Assembly: GCA_900547805.1 (NCBI GenBank)
Contig: URIE01000004.1
Location: forward strand, 1-37,885
Length of the DNA stretch: 37,885 nt
Source: an uncultured Collinsella sp.
GTDB taxonomy: Bacteria > Actinomycetota > Coriobacteriia > Coriobacteriales > Coriobacteriaceae
Direction: 5' to 3'
Under the pieces are notes generated by a model that did not search any database, was not told the DNA's origin, and worked only from the letters and a program-made list of their open reading frames with translations. Within the stretch, counting starts at the first letter, position 1. Every line of letters starts with the position of its first letter. Made by a program: the position numbers and the translations under genes. Below are positions 1 through 8,814 of this stretch, piece by piece.

Positions 1-1169
1 CGATGGGGCTCGACTACCGCTACCTGGACGCCGGTAACGATGTGTTGGCCCTCGTCGACGCGCTGCAGGAGCTGCGCGACATCGACCACCCCATCGTGCT
101 GCACGTCTCCACCGCCAAGGGCAAGGGCTTTGAGCCAGCCCAAAACGACCCCGAGCGCTGGCATCACGTAGGCCCCTTTGACATGGCGACCGGCCGCAAG
201 CTCTGCCCGGGCCATCCGAGCGAGCCCGCACCGCGCACCTATGCCGACATTACGGGCGAGGCGCTCAGCACCGCCATCGAGCGCGATTCGCAGGTCGTGG
301 GCATCACGGCCGCCACGCCCTACATCATGGGCTTTACACCCGAGCTTCGCGCTGCCGCCGGCAAACAGTTCGTCGATGTGGGCATTGCCGAGGAGCACGC
401 CGTGACCTTTGCCACCGCGCTTGCGCGCTCGGGCGCCAAGCCAGTCTTTGGTGTGTACGGCACGTTTTTGCAGCGCGCCTACGACGAGCTGTGGCACGAC
501 CTGTGCCTCAACGACGCCCCGGCGACGATCCTAGTGTTTGGCGCATCAATCTTTGGCACTACGTCCGAGACGCACCTTTCGTTCTTTGATATTTCCATGC
601 TGGGCGGTCTTCCCAACATGCACTACTTGGCACCGGCCTGCATGGAGGAATATCTGTCCATGCTGAGCTGGTCGCTCGACCACCGCGAGCATCCTGTGGC
701 GATCCGCGTACCGGGCATTGGCCTGGTAAGCCGCCCCGACCTGGCGCCTGCCGAGAGCACCGATTACAGCGCCGTTCGCCACAACGTGGTGCGCCAGGGC
801 CGCGACGTGGCCGTGCTCGCGCTTGGCGATTTCTTTGAGCTGGGCGAGCGCGTGGCAAATCGCTTGGCTGCCGAGTACGGCATCGAGGCCACGCTCGTCA
901 ACCCTCGCTTTGCAACCGAGCTTGACCGCGAGTTCCTCGACAGCCTTGCCGCCGAGCATCGCGTTGTCGTCACCCTCGAGGACGGCATCTTGGACGGCGG
1001 CTGGGGCGAACGCGTCGCGTGTTATCTGGCATGCACGCCGTTGCGCACGCGCACCTTCGGCATCGCCAAGGGCTTCCCCGACCGCTACGACCCCAACGAG
1101 CTGCTCGCTCAGAACGGCATGACGGTCGAGAACATGGCCGCCGAGGCCGTAAGGCTACTCAACGAGTAA
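1..1169 (+). CDS. 1-deoxy-D-xylulose-5-phosphate synthase-like protein (5' end cut off by window)
   Basis: The frame is open from the first base and ends at TAA 1167-1169, leaving about 389 residues. Compared with E. coli Dxs this is roughly the last 60% of the protein: the end of the thiamine-diphosphate domain, the transketolase pyrimidine domain and the C-terminal domain. The pyrimidine-domain signature VGIAEEHAV with its catalytic Glu is present, as is the TFLQRAYDE segment with the substrate-phosphate Arg. The usual DRAG stretch and the following G-x-DG-x-TH are replaced by GASI and GTTSETH, so the Asp near that His is lost while the His is kept. Dxs condenses pyruvate and glyceraldehyde-3-phosphate for the MEP isoprenoid pathway. 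The altered loop suggests either a divergent Dxs or a paralogue with another ketol-transfer role. Family membership is firm; the exact reaction is not. A strong terminator follows directly. Confidence 0.8.
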   Translation, partial: MGLDYRYLDAGNDVLALVDALQELRDIDHPIVLHVSTAKGKGFEPAQNDPERWHHVGPFDMATGRKLCPGHPSEPAPRTYADITGEALSTAIERDSQVVGITAATPYIMGFTPELRAAAGKQFVDVGIAEEHAVTFATALARSGAKPVFGVYGTFLQRAYDELWHDLCLNDAPATILVFGASIFGTTSETHLSFFDISMLGGLPNMHYLAPACMEEYLSMLSWSLDHREHPVAIRVPGIGLVSRPDLAPAESTDYSAVRHNVVRQGRDVAVLALGDFFELGERVANRLAAEYGIEATLVNPRFATELDREFLDSLAAEHRVVVTLEDGILDGGWGERVACYLACTPLRTRTFGIAKGFPDRYDPNELLAQNGMTVENMAAEAVRLLNE

Positions 1170-1170
1170 G

Positions 1171-1211
1171 AAAACCTCCGCAAGGGAAGCACCCATGCGG
1201 AGGTTTTTATT
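1171..1211 (+). terminator. Rho-independent terminator after the DXS-like gene
   Basis: Perfect 12-bp stem (AAAACCTCCGCA at 1171-1182, TGCGGAGGTTTT at 1196-1207) with a 13-nt loop, starting one base after the stop codon and running into a T-rich tail. The 5' A-run makes it potentially bidirectional. From 1212 to 1353 no gene or other signal was seen. Confidence 0.9.
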
Positions 1212-1353
1212 TTCGCGGCGCGAAAAACGAATAACCGTTCATACGCGATCTCCTTACTTATTATATGTGTCGCGTTGCCGCCATTATAGCGACCGCCGCG
1301 AGCGACCACGCCGTCCGCGAAACGCCGTCTCAGCAGCAATAACCGACGTTTTC

Positions 1354-1397
1354 CCAGATAAAACCTACCAAAATAGACCTGTCCCTTTTTGGTAGGT
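1354..1397 (+). repeat. REP-like hairpin, copy 1 (ACCTGTCCC loop)
   Basis: The leader CCCAGATAAA is followed by an 11-bp stem (ACCTACCAAAA at 1363-1373, TTTTGGTAGGT at 1387-1397) around a loop holding GACCTGTCCC. The same leader and loop recur at 33852-33898 and in variant form at 14891-14933 and 37419-37463. The stem here is CCTACC where other copies have CCTGCC, with both arms changed together. Compensatory change indicates that the folded form matters. It lies between the terminator and the promoter of the amino-acid importer. Confidence 0.75.
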
Positions 1398-1439
1398 AGA
1401 ATAACCTATAAGACAAGTATGTTTCTGAGTTATTTCGTG

Positions 1440-1469
1440 TTGACCCATTTGAGCGCGATAGGGTATAAC
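1440..1469 (+). promoter_or_regulatory. Sigma-70-type promoter of the amino-acid ABC importer
   Basis: A -35 TTGACC (1440-1445) and -10 TATAAC (1464-1469) are separated by 18 bp, about 45 bp upstream of the binding-protein start codon. An AAAGGTG ribosome binding site lies at about 1499-1505. This is the clearest promoter in the first 5 kb and probably drives the whole importer operon. Confidence 0.65.
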
Positions 1470-1512
1470 TCTACTCAACCGCTAGGGATTTTATTGAGAA
1501 AGGTGTTCTCCT

Positions 1513-2508
1513 ATGAGCAAGAACCTCTCCCAGCAGGTCGTTCTCGACCGCCGCGGCTTCGTTGCCGCCACCTTCGCAACCGTCGCCGGCCTTGGTCTTG
1601 CCGGCTGCTCCGACACCAGCGCCGAGGCCGACAAGGGTTCCGCCGCCGGCTCCTCCAAGAGCTCCGAGGATACCGAGGCTTCCACCACGCTCGACGCTAA
1701 GGCATTCGACAAGCTCGTCGACAACGGCCCCAAGGCCGATGACGATGCCATCGCCGCCAGCACCTGGGCTACGGCCGTCAAGGACGCCGGCGTCTTTAAG
1801 ATCGGTGGCGTCCAGACTTCCACGCTCTTCTCCCTCCTCAACGAGAAGGACGGCAAGACCCGTGGCTTCGATGCCGGTATCGCGCAGCTCCTGTCCAACT
1901 ACATCCTGGGCGAGAACAAGGTCGAGATCACCCAGGTGACCTCGGACACGCGCGAGTCCGTCCTTCAGAACGGCCAGGTCGACGCCGTCTTTGCCACCTA
2001 CACCATCACCGACGAGCGCAAGAAGCTCGTCTCCTTTGCCGGCCCCTACTACTACACCCAGCAGGCCATCCTGGTGCTCGCCGATAACGACGACATCAAG
2101 AGCGTCGACGACCTGGCCGACAAGAACGTCGCCGTCCAGTCCGGCTCCAACGGCCCCGCCATCCTGGAGGAGTTCGCCCCCAAGGCCAGCCAGCAGGAGT
2201 TCAAGACCGACGAGGAGGCCCGCCAGGCACTCCAGCAGGGCCGCGTTGACGCCTACGTCATCGATAACAACATGCAGCAGAGCGCCCTGGTCCGCGAACC
2301 CGGTAAGTACAAGATCGCCGGCAAGCCCTTCGGCAGCAAGGAGCCCTACGGCATCGGCCTGCCGCTCGATTCCGACGGTGTCGCCTTTGTCAACGACTTC
2401 CTTAAGAAGATCGAGGATGACGGCACCTGGACCGAGCTGTGGCAGATCTGCATCGGCGACCGTACGGGCGACACCAATGTTCCCGAGCTGCCCGAGATCG
2501 GCGCCTAG
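1513..2508 (+). CDS. Amino-acid ABC transporter substrate-binding lipoprotein (glutamate/polar amino-acid type)
   Basis: 331 residues, starting at ATG 1513 behind an AAAGGTG ribosome binding site. The N-terminus has a twin arginine at residues 13-14, a hydrophobic stretch and a lipobox LAGC with Cys32, so it is a lipoprotein possibly exported by Tat. A Ser/Ala/Glu-rich linker precedes a periplasmic-binding-protein family 3 fold: GFDAGIAQLL, an ATYTITDERKKLVSFAGPYY segment typical of glutamate/aspartate and related binders, then a hinge and the second lobe with VAVQSGSNG and RVDAYVIDN. It should capture a polar amino acid outside the membrane and deliver it to the two permeases downstream. Specificity for glutamate is inferred from resemblance to actinobacterial GluB-like proteins and from the neighbouring gamma-glutamyl hydrolase. 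Glutamine or aspartate are alternatives. Confidence 0.9.
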   Translation: MSKNLSQQVVLDRRGFVAATFATVAGLGLAGCSDTSAEADKGSAAGSSKSSEDTEASTTLDAKAFDKLVDNGPKADDDAIAASTWATAVKDAGVFKIGGVQTSTLFSLLNEKDGKTRGFDAGIAQLLSNYILGENKVEITQVTSDTRESVLQNGQVDAVFATYTITDERKKLVSFAGPYYYTQQAILVLADNDDIKSVDDLADKNVAVQSGSNGPAILEEFAPKASQQEFKTDEEARQALQQGRVDAYVIDNNMQQSALVREPGKYKIAGKPFGSKEPYGIGLPLDSDGVAFVNDFLKKIEDDGTWTELWQICIGDRTGDTNVPELPEIGA

Positions 2509-2596
2509 GCAGCGAGCCTAGTAACGGCCGCTACGAAACCATACGGAAACGCACGATGCGCTTTATTGCGCTAAACTGTTTCCTCACTGAGTTGTC

Positions 2597-2622
2597 GGGG
2601 CTTCCGTACACACGGGAGCCCC
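2597..2622 (+). terminator. Intra-operon hairpin (attenuator) between binding protein and permeases
   Basis: An 11-bp stem (2597-2607 with 2612-2622, one G-U pair) with an ACAC tetraloop, followed by TTTCCTT. It lies in the 138-nt gap after the binding-protein gene. Partial termination here would give more binding protein than membrane components, a common arrangement in such importers. It could also stabilise the 3' end of the upstream message. Confidence 0.7.
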
Positions 2623-2646
2623 TTTCCTTACCGGCGGGAGGTCCGC

Positions 2647-3306
2647 ATGAGTCTCTCCGAGCTCTGGTCGCTCTATGGCCAGAACTATATCGACGCGCTG
2701 CTAGCAACCTGGGGCATGACGCTTGAGTCGTTTGCCATCGCCATGGTGCTGGCCGTCGCCGTCACCGTGATGCGCGTGTCGCCGCTCAAGCCGCTGCGCG
2801 TCTTTGGCGACCTGTATGTCCAGGTCTTCCGTAACATCCCCGGCATCGCGCTGCTCATTATCGTCGTCTACGCGCTGCCGCCGCTCAAGGTCGTCCTGCC
2901 CTACCGCACCTGCGTTATCGTCGCTACGGTCCTTTTGGGCTCGGCCTTTGGTTCCGAGAACTTTATGAGCGGCATCAACACCGTCGGCGTCGGCCAGGTC
3001 GAAGCTGCACGTTCGCTCGGTATGAGCTTCAGCCGTATCCTCGCCAAGATCGTGATTCCGCAGGCGCTGCGCTCGAGCGTGCTGCCCATGACCAACCTCT
3101 TTATCGCCGTCATGCTCACCACCGCGCTCGGCAGTCAGGTGCCGCTTAAACCGCAGGAGCTCACCGGCGTGGTGAGCTATATCAACACGCGCTCGCTCGG
3201 TGGCGTCGCTGCGTTCTTTATCTCGGCGCTCGGCTACCTGGGAACGGCCTTTGTGGTGAGCCACGTTGGCAACTACATCGATAAGAAGGTGAGGATCCTC
3301 CGATGA
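2647..3306 (+). CDS. Amino-acid ABC transporter permease, subunit 1
   Basis: 219 residues, ATG 2647 preceded by GGGAGG at 2635-2640. It belongs to the HisM/GluC type of the binding-protein-dependent permease family, with several membrane helices. The cytoplasmic EAA coupling loop is clear: QVEAARSLGMSFSRILAKIV followed by PQALR, which docks to the ATPase. An FRNIPGIALLI segment precedes it, as in polar amino-acid permeases (FRG/N-x-P). It forms a heterodimer with the next protein. The ATG of the next gene overlaps this stop codon (ATGA, 3303-3306), showing translational coupling. Confidence 0.92.
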   Translation: MSLSELWSLYGQNYIDALLATWGMTLESFAIAMVLAVAVTVMRVSPLKPLRVFGDLYVQVFRNIPGIALLIIVVYALPPLKVVLPYRTCVIVATVLLGSAFGSENFMSGINTVGVGQVEAARSLGMSFSRILAKIVIPQALRSSVLPMTNLFIAVMLTTALGSQVPLKPQELTGVVSYINTRSLGGVAAFFISALGYLGTAFVVSHVGNYIDKKVRILR

Positions 3307-4136
3307 GCAAGCACCCCACCTCCGCGCTCACCATGCGCGATGCGCTCTACGAGGCTCCCGGCCCCAAGATGCGCGCCAAGATTCGCATCGGCACCGCCAT
3401 CTCGCTTGTTGCCGTCGCTGCGCTCGTCGCCCTGGTGCTGCAGCGCTTTTATGTGACCGGTCAGCTTTCGGTCCACTACTGGTATTTCTTTACGCACCTC
3501 ACCACCTGGAAGTTCTTACTTGCCGGCTTTGAAGGCACCGTTAAAGTCGCACTCACCGCTGGCGCCATCGCGCTGGTGCTGGGCTTAGCCCTTATGCTCG
3601 GCCGCACGAGCGACATCAAGCCGCTGCAGCTGGTCTGCCGCGTGCTCACCGATTTCTTCCGCGGCGTGCCGAGTCTGCTGTTCATCTACTTCTTCTTTTT
3701 GGTGCTGCCCCAGTACAAGATCGCGCTGCCGTCGTTTTGGATGCTCACGCTTCCCGTCGCGCTCGCCGCAGCCGGCGTACTGGCCGAGATTTTCCGCGCC
3801 GGCGTCAATGCCGTGCCGCGCGGTCAGGTCGAGGCAGCCCAGGCGCTCGGTCTCTCCAAGGCCAAAATCACCTTTAAAATCGTGCTGCCACAGGCGATTC
3901 GCTTTATTATTCCGTCGTTGATTTCTCAGCTCGTAGTCGTGGTCAAGGACACCACCGTCGCCTACGTGGTGAGCTACCCCGACCTCATGCAAAACGCCCG
4001 CGTGCTCATTACCAACTACGACGCCCTCGTGTCGGTCTACCTGGTTATCGCGGTCATCTACATCCTCATCAACGTCGCGATCAACAAGGCCGCCATCTAC
4101 GTTTCGCACAAGACCGGCGCGACCATCATCCGCTAA
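3303..4136 (+). CDS. Amino-acid ABC transporter permease, subunit 2
   Basis: 277 residues, starting in the 4-bp ATGA overlap with subunit 1. It is longer than its partner because of an N-terminal extension of about 40 residues before the first helix (ISLVAVAALVALVLQRFYV). It has FFRGVPSLLFIYFFF and the EAA loop QVEAAQALGLSKAKITFKIV followed by PQAIR. The final helices carry VVVVKDTTVAYVVS, typical of the GluD/GltK branch. It pairs with subunit 1 to form the membrane channel and is coupled to the ATPase gene 36 bp downstream. Confidence 0.92.
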   Translation: MSKHPTSALTMRDALYEAPGPKMRAKIRIGTAISLVAVAALVALVLQRFYVTGQLSVHYWYFFTHLTTWKFLLAGFEGTVKVALTAGAIALVLGLALMLGRTSDIKPLQLVCRVLTDFFRGVPSLLFIYFFFLVLPQYKIALPSFWMLTLPVALAAAGVLAEIFRAGVNAVPRGQVEAAQALGLSKAKITFKIVLPQAIRFIIPSLISQLVVVVKDTTVAYVVSYPDLMQNARVLITNYDALVSVYLVIAVIYILINVAINKAAIYVSHKTGATIIR

Positions 4137-4172
4137 CGCTTTACCATTTCAAGTCATAAGGAGCCGAGCACC

Positions 4173-4937
<765 letters not shown>

Positions 4938-5024
4938 CCCAATTGCCACGCGGGCAAATTCATCAGTAACGTTTGCCCCGCGCCACCCCTGTGCCATGTC
5001 CACCCGGATTCGAAAGCCGCAACC

Positions 5025-5834
5025 ATGATCGGAACCCGCACCTCATCGTCCTATACCCCGCACGTCGACGTTGCCCCCGCCGACCGCCCGCTCATCCTGG
5101 TGGCGCCGCGCTGGGAAGAGGCGAAGCCGTTTTTAAGCGAAACGCTCTCCCCCAACGAGGAAATCGCAAGTGTCTTTGTCGATGCCATCCTTGCCGCCGG
5201 CGGCCTGCCGCTGCAGATGTCCATCACCGAGGACATTGAGGTCATCCGTCATTACGTCGATATCGCCGACGGCGTCGCCATTCCCGGCGGCCCCGATGTC
5301 AATCCCAAACGTTGGGGCGATGATCGACCCTACGACCCCACCCTCTGCTGCGAAATCCGCGATAGCTTTGAGTTTAAGCTGGTCGGCGAGGTACTCCGCG
5401 CCAAAAAGCCGCTCTTTACCACCTGCCGCGGCACGCAGTTGCTCAATGTCGCCACTGGCGGCACCCTGTGCATGGACGTGCCGAGCCTGGGCGCGCGCGA
5501 GGGTCGCACGCAGTGGCGCCACACCCACGTGCTCAACGACCCCGTGCACCCTGTCGAGGTCATGCCGGGCTCGCTGCTGGAGCGCGCGGTTGGCGGGCAC
5601 AGGCTGATCCAGACCAACTCCGCACACCACTGCTGCGTCGATCGTCTGGGCAAGAGCACGCGCTTGGTCGCCAAGGCAACCGACGGCGTTCCCGAGTGCA
5701 TCGAAGTCGAGGGCCAGCCGTTCTGCCTGGGCGTGCAATGGCATCCCGAGTACACCTGGCAGACGCTCGAGACCGACTTTAATCTGTGGAAGTCGTTTGT
5801 CGAGGCGGCGGCCAAGGTAAAGCAGGCCCGCTAG
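5025..5834 (+). CDS. Gamma-glutamyl-gamma-aminobutyrate hydrolase family protein (peptidase C26, PuuD-like)
   Basis: 269 residues. This is a class I glutamine-amidotransferase-like hydrolase: an AIPGGPDVNP oxyanion-side motif, the nucleophile Cys134 in TTCRGTQLLN, and His240/Glu242 in VQWHPE complete the catalytic triad. Length and the PKRWG region fit the C26 subfamily that cleaves gamma-glutamyl amides such as gamma-glutamyl-GABA, releasing glutamate. It lies 87 bp after a glutamate-type importer and has no promoter of its own that I can see. I infer co-transcription and use of an imported gamma-glutamyl compound or regulation of glutamate supply. The start ATG 5025 has only a weak ribosome binding site, and no better in-frame start is visible upstream. 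Confidence 0.85.
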   Translation: MIGTRTSSSYTPHVDVAPADRPLILVAPRWEEAKPFLSETLSPNEEIASVFVDAILAAGGLPLQMSITEDIEVIRHYVDIADGVAIPGGPDVNPKRWGDDRPYDPTLCCEIRDSFEFKLVGEVLRAKKPLFTTCRGTQLLNVATGGTLCMDVPSLGAREGRTQWRHTHVLNDPVHPVEVMPGSLLERAVGGHRLIQTNSAHHCCVDRLGKSTRLVAKATDGVPECIEVEGQPFCLGVQWHPEYTWQTLETDFNLWKSFVEAAAKVKQAR

Positions 5835-5867
5835 CTCGCAAGCCACACAAGTTAAAGTCTCCTAAAC

Positions 5868-5914
5868 CAGCGGGGGGGGCTGACACCAGCACGGTGCCCG
5901 CCCCCCTGTATTTG
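5868..5914. terminator. GC-rich hairpin between convergent genes
   Basis: An eight-G run (5872-5879) pairs with the GCCCGCCCCCC stretch at 5896-5906, closed by CAG/CTG, followed by TATTT. It sits between the end of the C26 hydrolase and the convergent ABC block, so it may terminate both. The exact pairing register is uncertain because of the long G-run. Confidence 0.6.
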
Positions 5915-5946
5915 GTATGCTCGGTATGATTATTCCTCACAAACAA

Positions 5947-6765
5947 TCAAAGAAATCTCGACCGCAATCGGTCTACGGTAAAGCAAATGGTAAAAACGCT
6001 TGCTACGTTAATTAGGCAGTCAATTAAAATCGAAACGCATTGACCGTCCCCCAACGGGGTCACGCCGCAAATCCACATGAGCATCGAGGACGGAAGCGGA
6101 AGCATGGAATTGGCCCCGAGCTGTATGTAGATCGCCACGACGTTGACAAGCAGCAGCATGCCAATCGGACCGATGCCGGACCCAAAATAGGAAACAACGA
6201 TTACGCAAGAAACCACGTATGCAAGGCAGGCAGCGGCGGCAAGAACAAGTCGATAGCAAAAAATATTCAGGTTGAAATACTGCTGAGCATCCAAAACGAT
6301 CGCGCAGTTAAGACAGTACAAAACGACACTCGTCAGGATAAACGCGCCCAAAAGGGCAAAAGAAGACAGCACCACTCGCGCAACGATAGCGCACACACGC
6401 TTCTCTCCCCGAGCCTCCGACAACCCCCACGGCTCCTCGACAAAGCCCGAGCTGACATAGCGCGGCACGATACAAGCCGCGATGAACGGAAAGAACAATG
6501 CATGAGCCAACGGGGCTACGTTGAACAGCAGACCGCGAAAAACCTCTGCATTACCAAATAGAAGGACATCCTCCGCCGATAACCGAAGCGTCGGGTCTGG
6601 GAAAAAGCCCAAGAAACTGTTCTCACGGAGGCTACAGAACCACATCGGGAAAGAATCAAGCTGCAATACCACCATGTACGCATAAACTACCAGGATTAAG
6701 GCGTACGCCCATTTGCTCACATGCTTCAATTCTGACTGGAGAAGTCTTTTAATCTGACGAGCCAT
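5947..6765 (-). CDS. ABC-2-type membrane protein, subunit 2 of the minus-strand ABC block
   Basis: 272 residues from ATG 6765, chosen because a GGGGGG ribosome binding site lies 8 nt upstream. A GTG at 6774 would add three residues but has no spacing. Six hydrophobic segments can be seen: about 20-40, 85-105, 130-160, 170-195, 200-220 and 240-260. It overlaps the preceding gene by 40 bp. There is no close family signature beyond an ABC-2-like permease layout (N-terminal helix, large first loop, five further helices). It is the third gene of an ATPase-permease-permease operon and probably forms a heteromeric exporter or immunity-type transporter. Base composition is AT-richer than the importer upstream. 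The substrate is unknown. Confidence 0.75.
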   Translation of the reverse strand: MARQIKRLLQSELKHVSKWAYALILVVYAYMVVLQLDSFPMWFCSLRENSFLGFFPDPTLRLSAEDVLLFGNAEVFRGLLFNVAPLAHALFFPFIAACIVPRYVSSGFVEEPWGLSEARGEKRVCAIVARVVLSSFALLGAFILTSVVLYCLNCAIVLDAQQYFNLNIFCYRLVLAAAACLAYVVSCVIVVSYFGSGIGPIGMLLLVNVVAIYIQLGANSMLPLPSSMLMWICGVTPLGDGQCVSILIDCLINVASVFTICFTVDRLRSRFL

Positions 6766-7574
6766 TGAGCACACCCCCCAGCGCGAAAGCTCACGAGAGC
6801 GTAAATCAATACCGATAGACAGCTGGCTGCCACGCCATATTCCAGAAGTGTCAGCTGACCCATATCGCTATACCCAAGGGCACATCCGACTCCAAGGTAC
6901 GGCCCTGGAAGGAGGAAGATCCATCGCAAGGATGGTATGGGCGCCTGGAGGGAAGTCCCGTAGAGCGTCAAGCTCATGACAAATCCAATAATTATCGCAG
7001 CCCCGCTCAATACAGCGCTGCCTGTAATCCGATAGATGGTCACCGTCTCCAGCGCAACCGATATCACCAATACGGCGTTGATCATCATTGCCGGCAAAAA
7101 TGCAGTTAGCATGTCGTGCGAGTAGTTATGCCCTCCACGTATTATGGCTATTGCAAAAAGAAGAAGGCAAAGCGCACTATATGCTGTGCCAATTATTAAA
7201 GCAGACGAAAGCACATGTGCTAGGGCCCCATTAAAGCGGGTAAGACCTCTTGCTGAAGAAATTCGGTATCCCTCTTCATAGCCGCGCTCCTGTAAAATCG
7301 CCAGGCAAACGATGAGCGGAACGAACAGAGACGTGCCGGCAAAAGCACTGCGCACAAGGGACTCATCGGGTGCAGAAGGATCGATTACATTCCAGCAGAA
7401 ACCAATATCCTCCCCAAAAACGCTATTGCCAAAGGCGAGCAACGTTGTTCCGTTTTTTAGAAAGACACCGAAGAGAAGGCCGAACGCCAGAATAAGCGCA
7501 AGACCAAACTTCGCCGGCAACATCCTGTGCAAACGCATCATATCTGCCTTTATGGGATGGATCGCCCGCTTCAT
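6726..7574 (-). CDS. ABC-2-type membrane protein, subunit 1 of the minus-strand ABC block
   Basis: 282 residues with about six membrane segments (around 22-40, 80-95, 120-145, 155-180, 185-205 and 240-260). An ERGYEEGYRISSARGLTR segment follows helix 2, in the place where ABC-2 permeases carry the cytoplasmic coupling helix (compare the ER-x-GT motif). The ATG overlaps the stop of the ATPase gene (7571-7574), so translation is coupled. It probably pairs with the next protein as a heterodimeric channel. Not recognisable to a named family; an antimicrobial-peptide or bacitracin-type (BcrB-like) role is suggested only by the BcrA-type ATPase. Confidence 0.78.
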   Translation of the reverse strand: MKRAIHPIKADMMRLHRMLPAKFGLALILAFGLLFGVFLKNGTTLLAFGNSVFGEDIGFCWNVIDPSAPDESLVRSAFAGTSLFVPLIVCLAILQERGYEEGYRISSARGLTRFNGALAHVLSSALIIGTAYSALCLLLFAIAIIRGGHNYSHDMLTAFLPAMMINAVLVISVALETVTIYRITGSAVLSGAAIIIGFVMSLTLYGTSLQAPIPSLRWIFLLPGPYLGVGCALGYSDMGQLTLLEYGVAASCLSVLIYALVSFRAGGCAQWLVRLKDFSSQN

Positions 7575-8296
7575 AGCGAGACCGCCTTCATCAAGCGCCT
7601 GTAATACTCTTTTAGGGATGGCGCCTCATCCCCTATGACGTCCATCGATTCCTTTTTCAGCAGTTCGCCGTCATGAATAAACACGCAACTTGTTGCAACT
7701 GATGCCAACTCATCCAAATCATGACTAGAGATGAGCATGGTCTTACCCTGTTCTCGATTCAATCGACCGATAAGGGCCCATATACTCTCGATGCCCAGCG
7801 GGTCCAACCCATTTGCTGGCTCATCAAAAATAAGCAGATCAGTGTCACCCAACAAAGCCGTAGCTATATCAAGTCGCCGCTTCATTCCCAGAGAAAAACT
7901 GCTCACGCTCTTTTTCTCATCGACGTCCAGCCCGACTAGGCCCAAGACGCGAGGAACCTCACGTTTCTCATCAAGCCCCCATTCCGCACATCGGATTTGA
8001 AGATTCTCAACCGCGCTGAGAGATTGGTATGCTCCGCTGGAATCTGGCACATAGCCGACACGCGTCCGCATCAAGCTCAGGTCTTTTTTCGACTTGCCTC
8101 CAAAGAGCTCCACGCTCCCCGACGACGGCTCGCAGAGGCCCAAGACGATTTTAATAAGCGTGCTTTTGCCCGCACCGTTTGTACCGACAAGGGCACAGAG
8201 CTCAGACTGATGCACCTCGAAGGAAACGTCATGCAAAACGCGCCGTTTCCCGTAGCGCTTTGACAGCTTTGATAGCTTTATCGCTGATGCGTTCAT
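7571..8296 (-). CDS. ABC transporter ATP-binding protein, BcrA-like
   Basis: 241 residues from ATG 8296, preferred over ATG 8332 because AGGAGG lies immediately upstream (8299-8305) and homology starts a few residues in. Motifs: Walker A GTNGAGKST, signature FSLGMKRRL (the SLGM form common in bacitracin/lantibiotic-type exporters), Walker B LLIFDEPANGLDP and H-loop SSHDLDEL. It energises the two membrane proteins that follow with overlapping reading frames. Its own promoter with a palindrome lies just upstream, separated from the regulator genes by a terminator. Such ATPases usually serve peptide export, immunity or stress sensing. The substrate cannot be told from sequence. Confidence 0.9.
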   Translation of the reverse strand: MNASAIKLSKLSKRYGKRRVLHDVSFEVHQSELCALVGTNGAGKSTLIKIVLGLCEPSSGSVELFGGKSKKDLSLMRTRVGYVPDSSGAYQSLSAVENLQIRCAEWGLDEKREVPRVLGLVGLDVDEKKSVSSFSLGMKRRLDIATALLGDTDLLIFDEPANGLDPLGIESIWALIGRLNREQGKTMLISSHDLDELASVATSCVFIHDGELLKKESMDVIGDEAPSLKEYYRRLMKAVSL

Positions 8297-8367
8297 TGTC
8301 CTCCTGTTCTGCTTGATAGGAAAACCGCTCATATCGTTCCTTCTTTCCTTTATCGTTTTCCATAGTT

Positions 8368-8399
8368 GTTATTGTTTTTCGATAACTCATATTTGTCAA
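8368..8399 (-). promoter_or_regulatory. Promoter and overlapping operator-like palindrome of the ABC block
   Basis: On the minus strand a perfect -35 TTGACA (8399-8394) is followed, after 17-18 bp, by a weak -10 AACAAT/ACAATA near 8376-8370. Overlapping the spacer and -10 is a 19-bp inverted repeat, GTTATTG-TTTTT-CGATAAC (8368-8386), one mismatch. A related element lies upstream of the DUF2975 gene at 9396-9429. A repressor bound here would block RNA polymerase. Confidence 0.6.
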
Positions 8400-8405
8400 G
8401 ATAAT

Positions 8406-8438
8406 CTAAAAGAAAGGACCCGTGTTAGACACGGGCCC
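8406..8438 (-). terminator. Terminator after the YozG-like regulator gene
   Basis: Read on the minus strand: GGGCCCGTGT, a CTA loop, ACACGGGTCC (one mismatch), then TTTCTTTT. It lies between the regulator gene and the ABC promoter, so the regulator pair and the ABC genes are probably separate transcripts. Confidence 0.8.
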
Positions 8439-8476
8439 CATCGCACTGATATTTCGTTTTAGCTGTTCGCTTTATG

Positions 8477-8806
8477 TTACTCGTCGCTCAAATCGACAGC
8501 GAAGACTGATGTCGGAAGCGACGCCTCATTGCCTCCACCATTCCGCATCTGCCTCACGACATTTTTTGCACGCTCAACAATAAGCTCCTCAAGCTCTTTC
8601 TCACTCACCCGCCGAATAATATCTCCCGGTTGACAGTCAAGCTCATCACAGATATCGAGAAGCGTCTTTAGGCGAATAGCTTTTATTTTTCCGTTTCTTA
8701 GCTTAGAAATATTAGCCGGAGTATGCCCCGTGGCACGAATCAGATCAGCACTGGTCTTTCCGGTCTTAAGTAGCTGCGTCTCAAGCTCGATGATGAGATA
8801 GCTCAT
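8477..8806 (-). CDS. YozG-like Cro/C1-type HTH transcriptional regulator
   Basis: 109 residues, ATG 8806 with AGGAGG at 8811-8816. Residues 1-65 form a compact HTH of the HTH_26/YozG type: LLKTGKTSADLIRATGHTPANISKL, then LKTLLDICDELDCQPGDII. Proteins of this family are usually about 65-75 residues; this one has a C-terminal extension of about 40 residues (ELEELIVERAKNVVRQM and an acidic end). It follows the DUF2975 gene by 8 nt. The DUF2975-YozG pair is a recurrent module in Firmicutes (B. subtilis yoaS-yozG) and is usually autoregulatory. The palindromes at 8368-8386 and 9396-9429 are candidate binding sites. Confidence 0.85.
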   Translation of the reverse strand: MSYLIIELETQLLKTGKTSADLIRATGHTPANISKLRNGKIKAIRLKTLLDICDELDCQPGDIIRRVSEKELEELIVERAKNVVRQMRNGGGNEASLPTSVFAVDLSDE

Positions 8807-8814
8807 GTTTCCTC

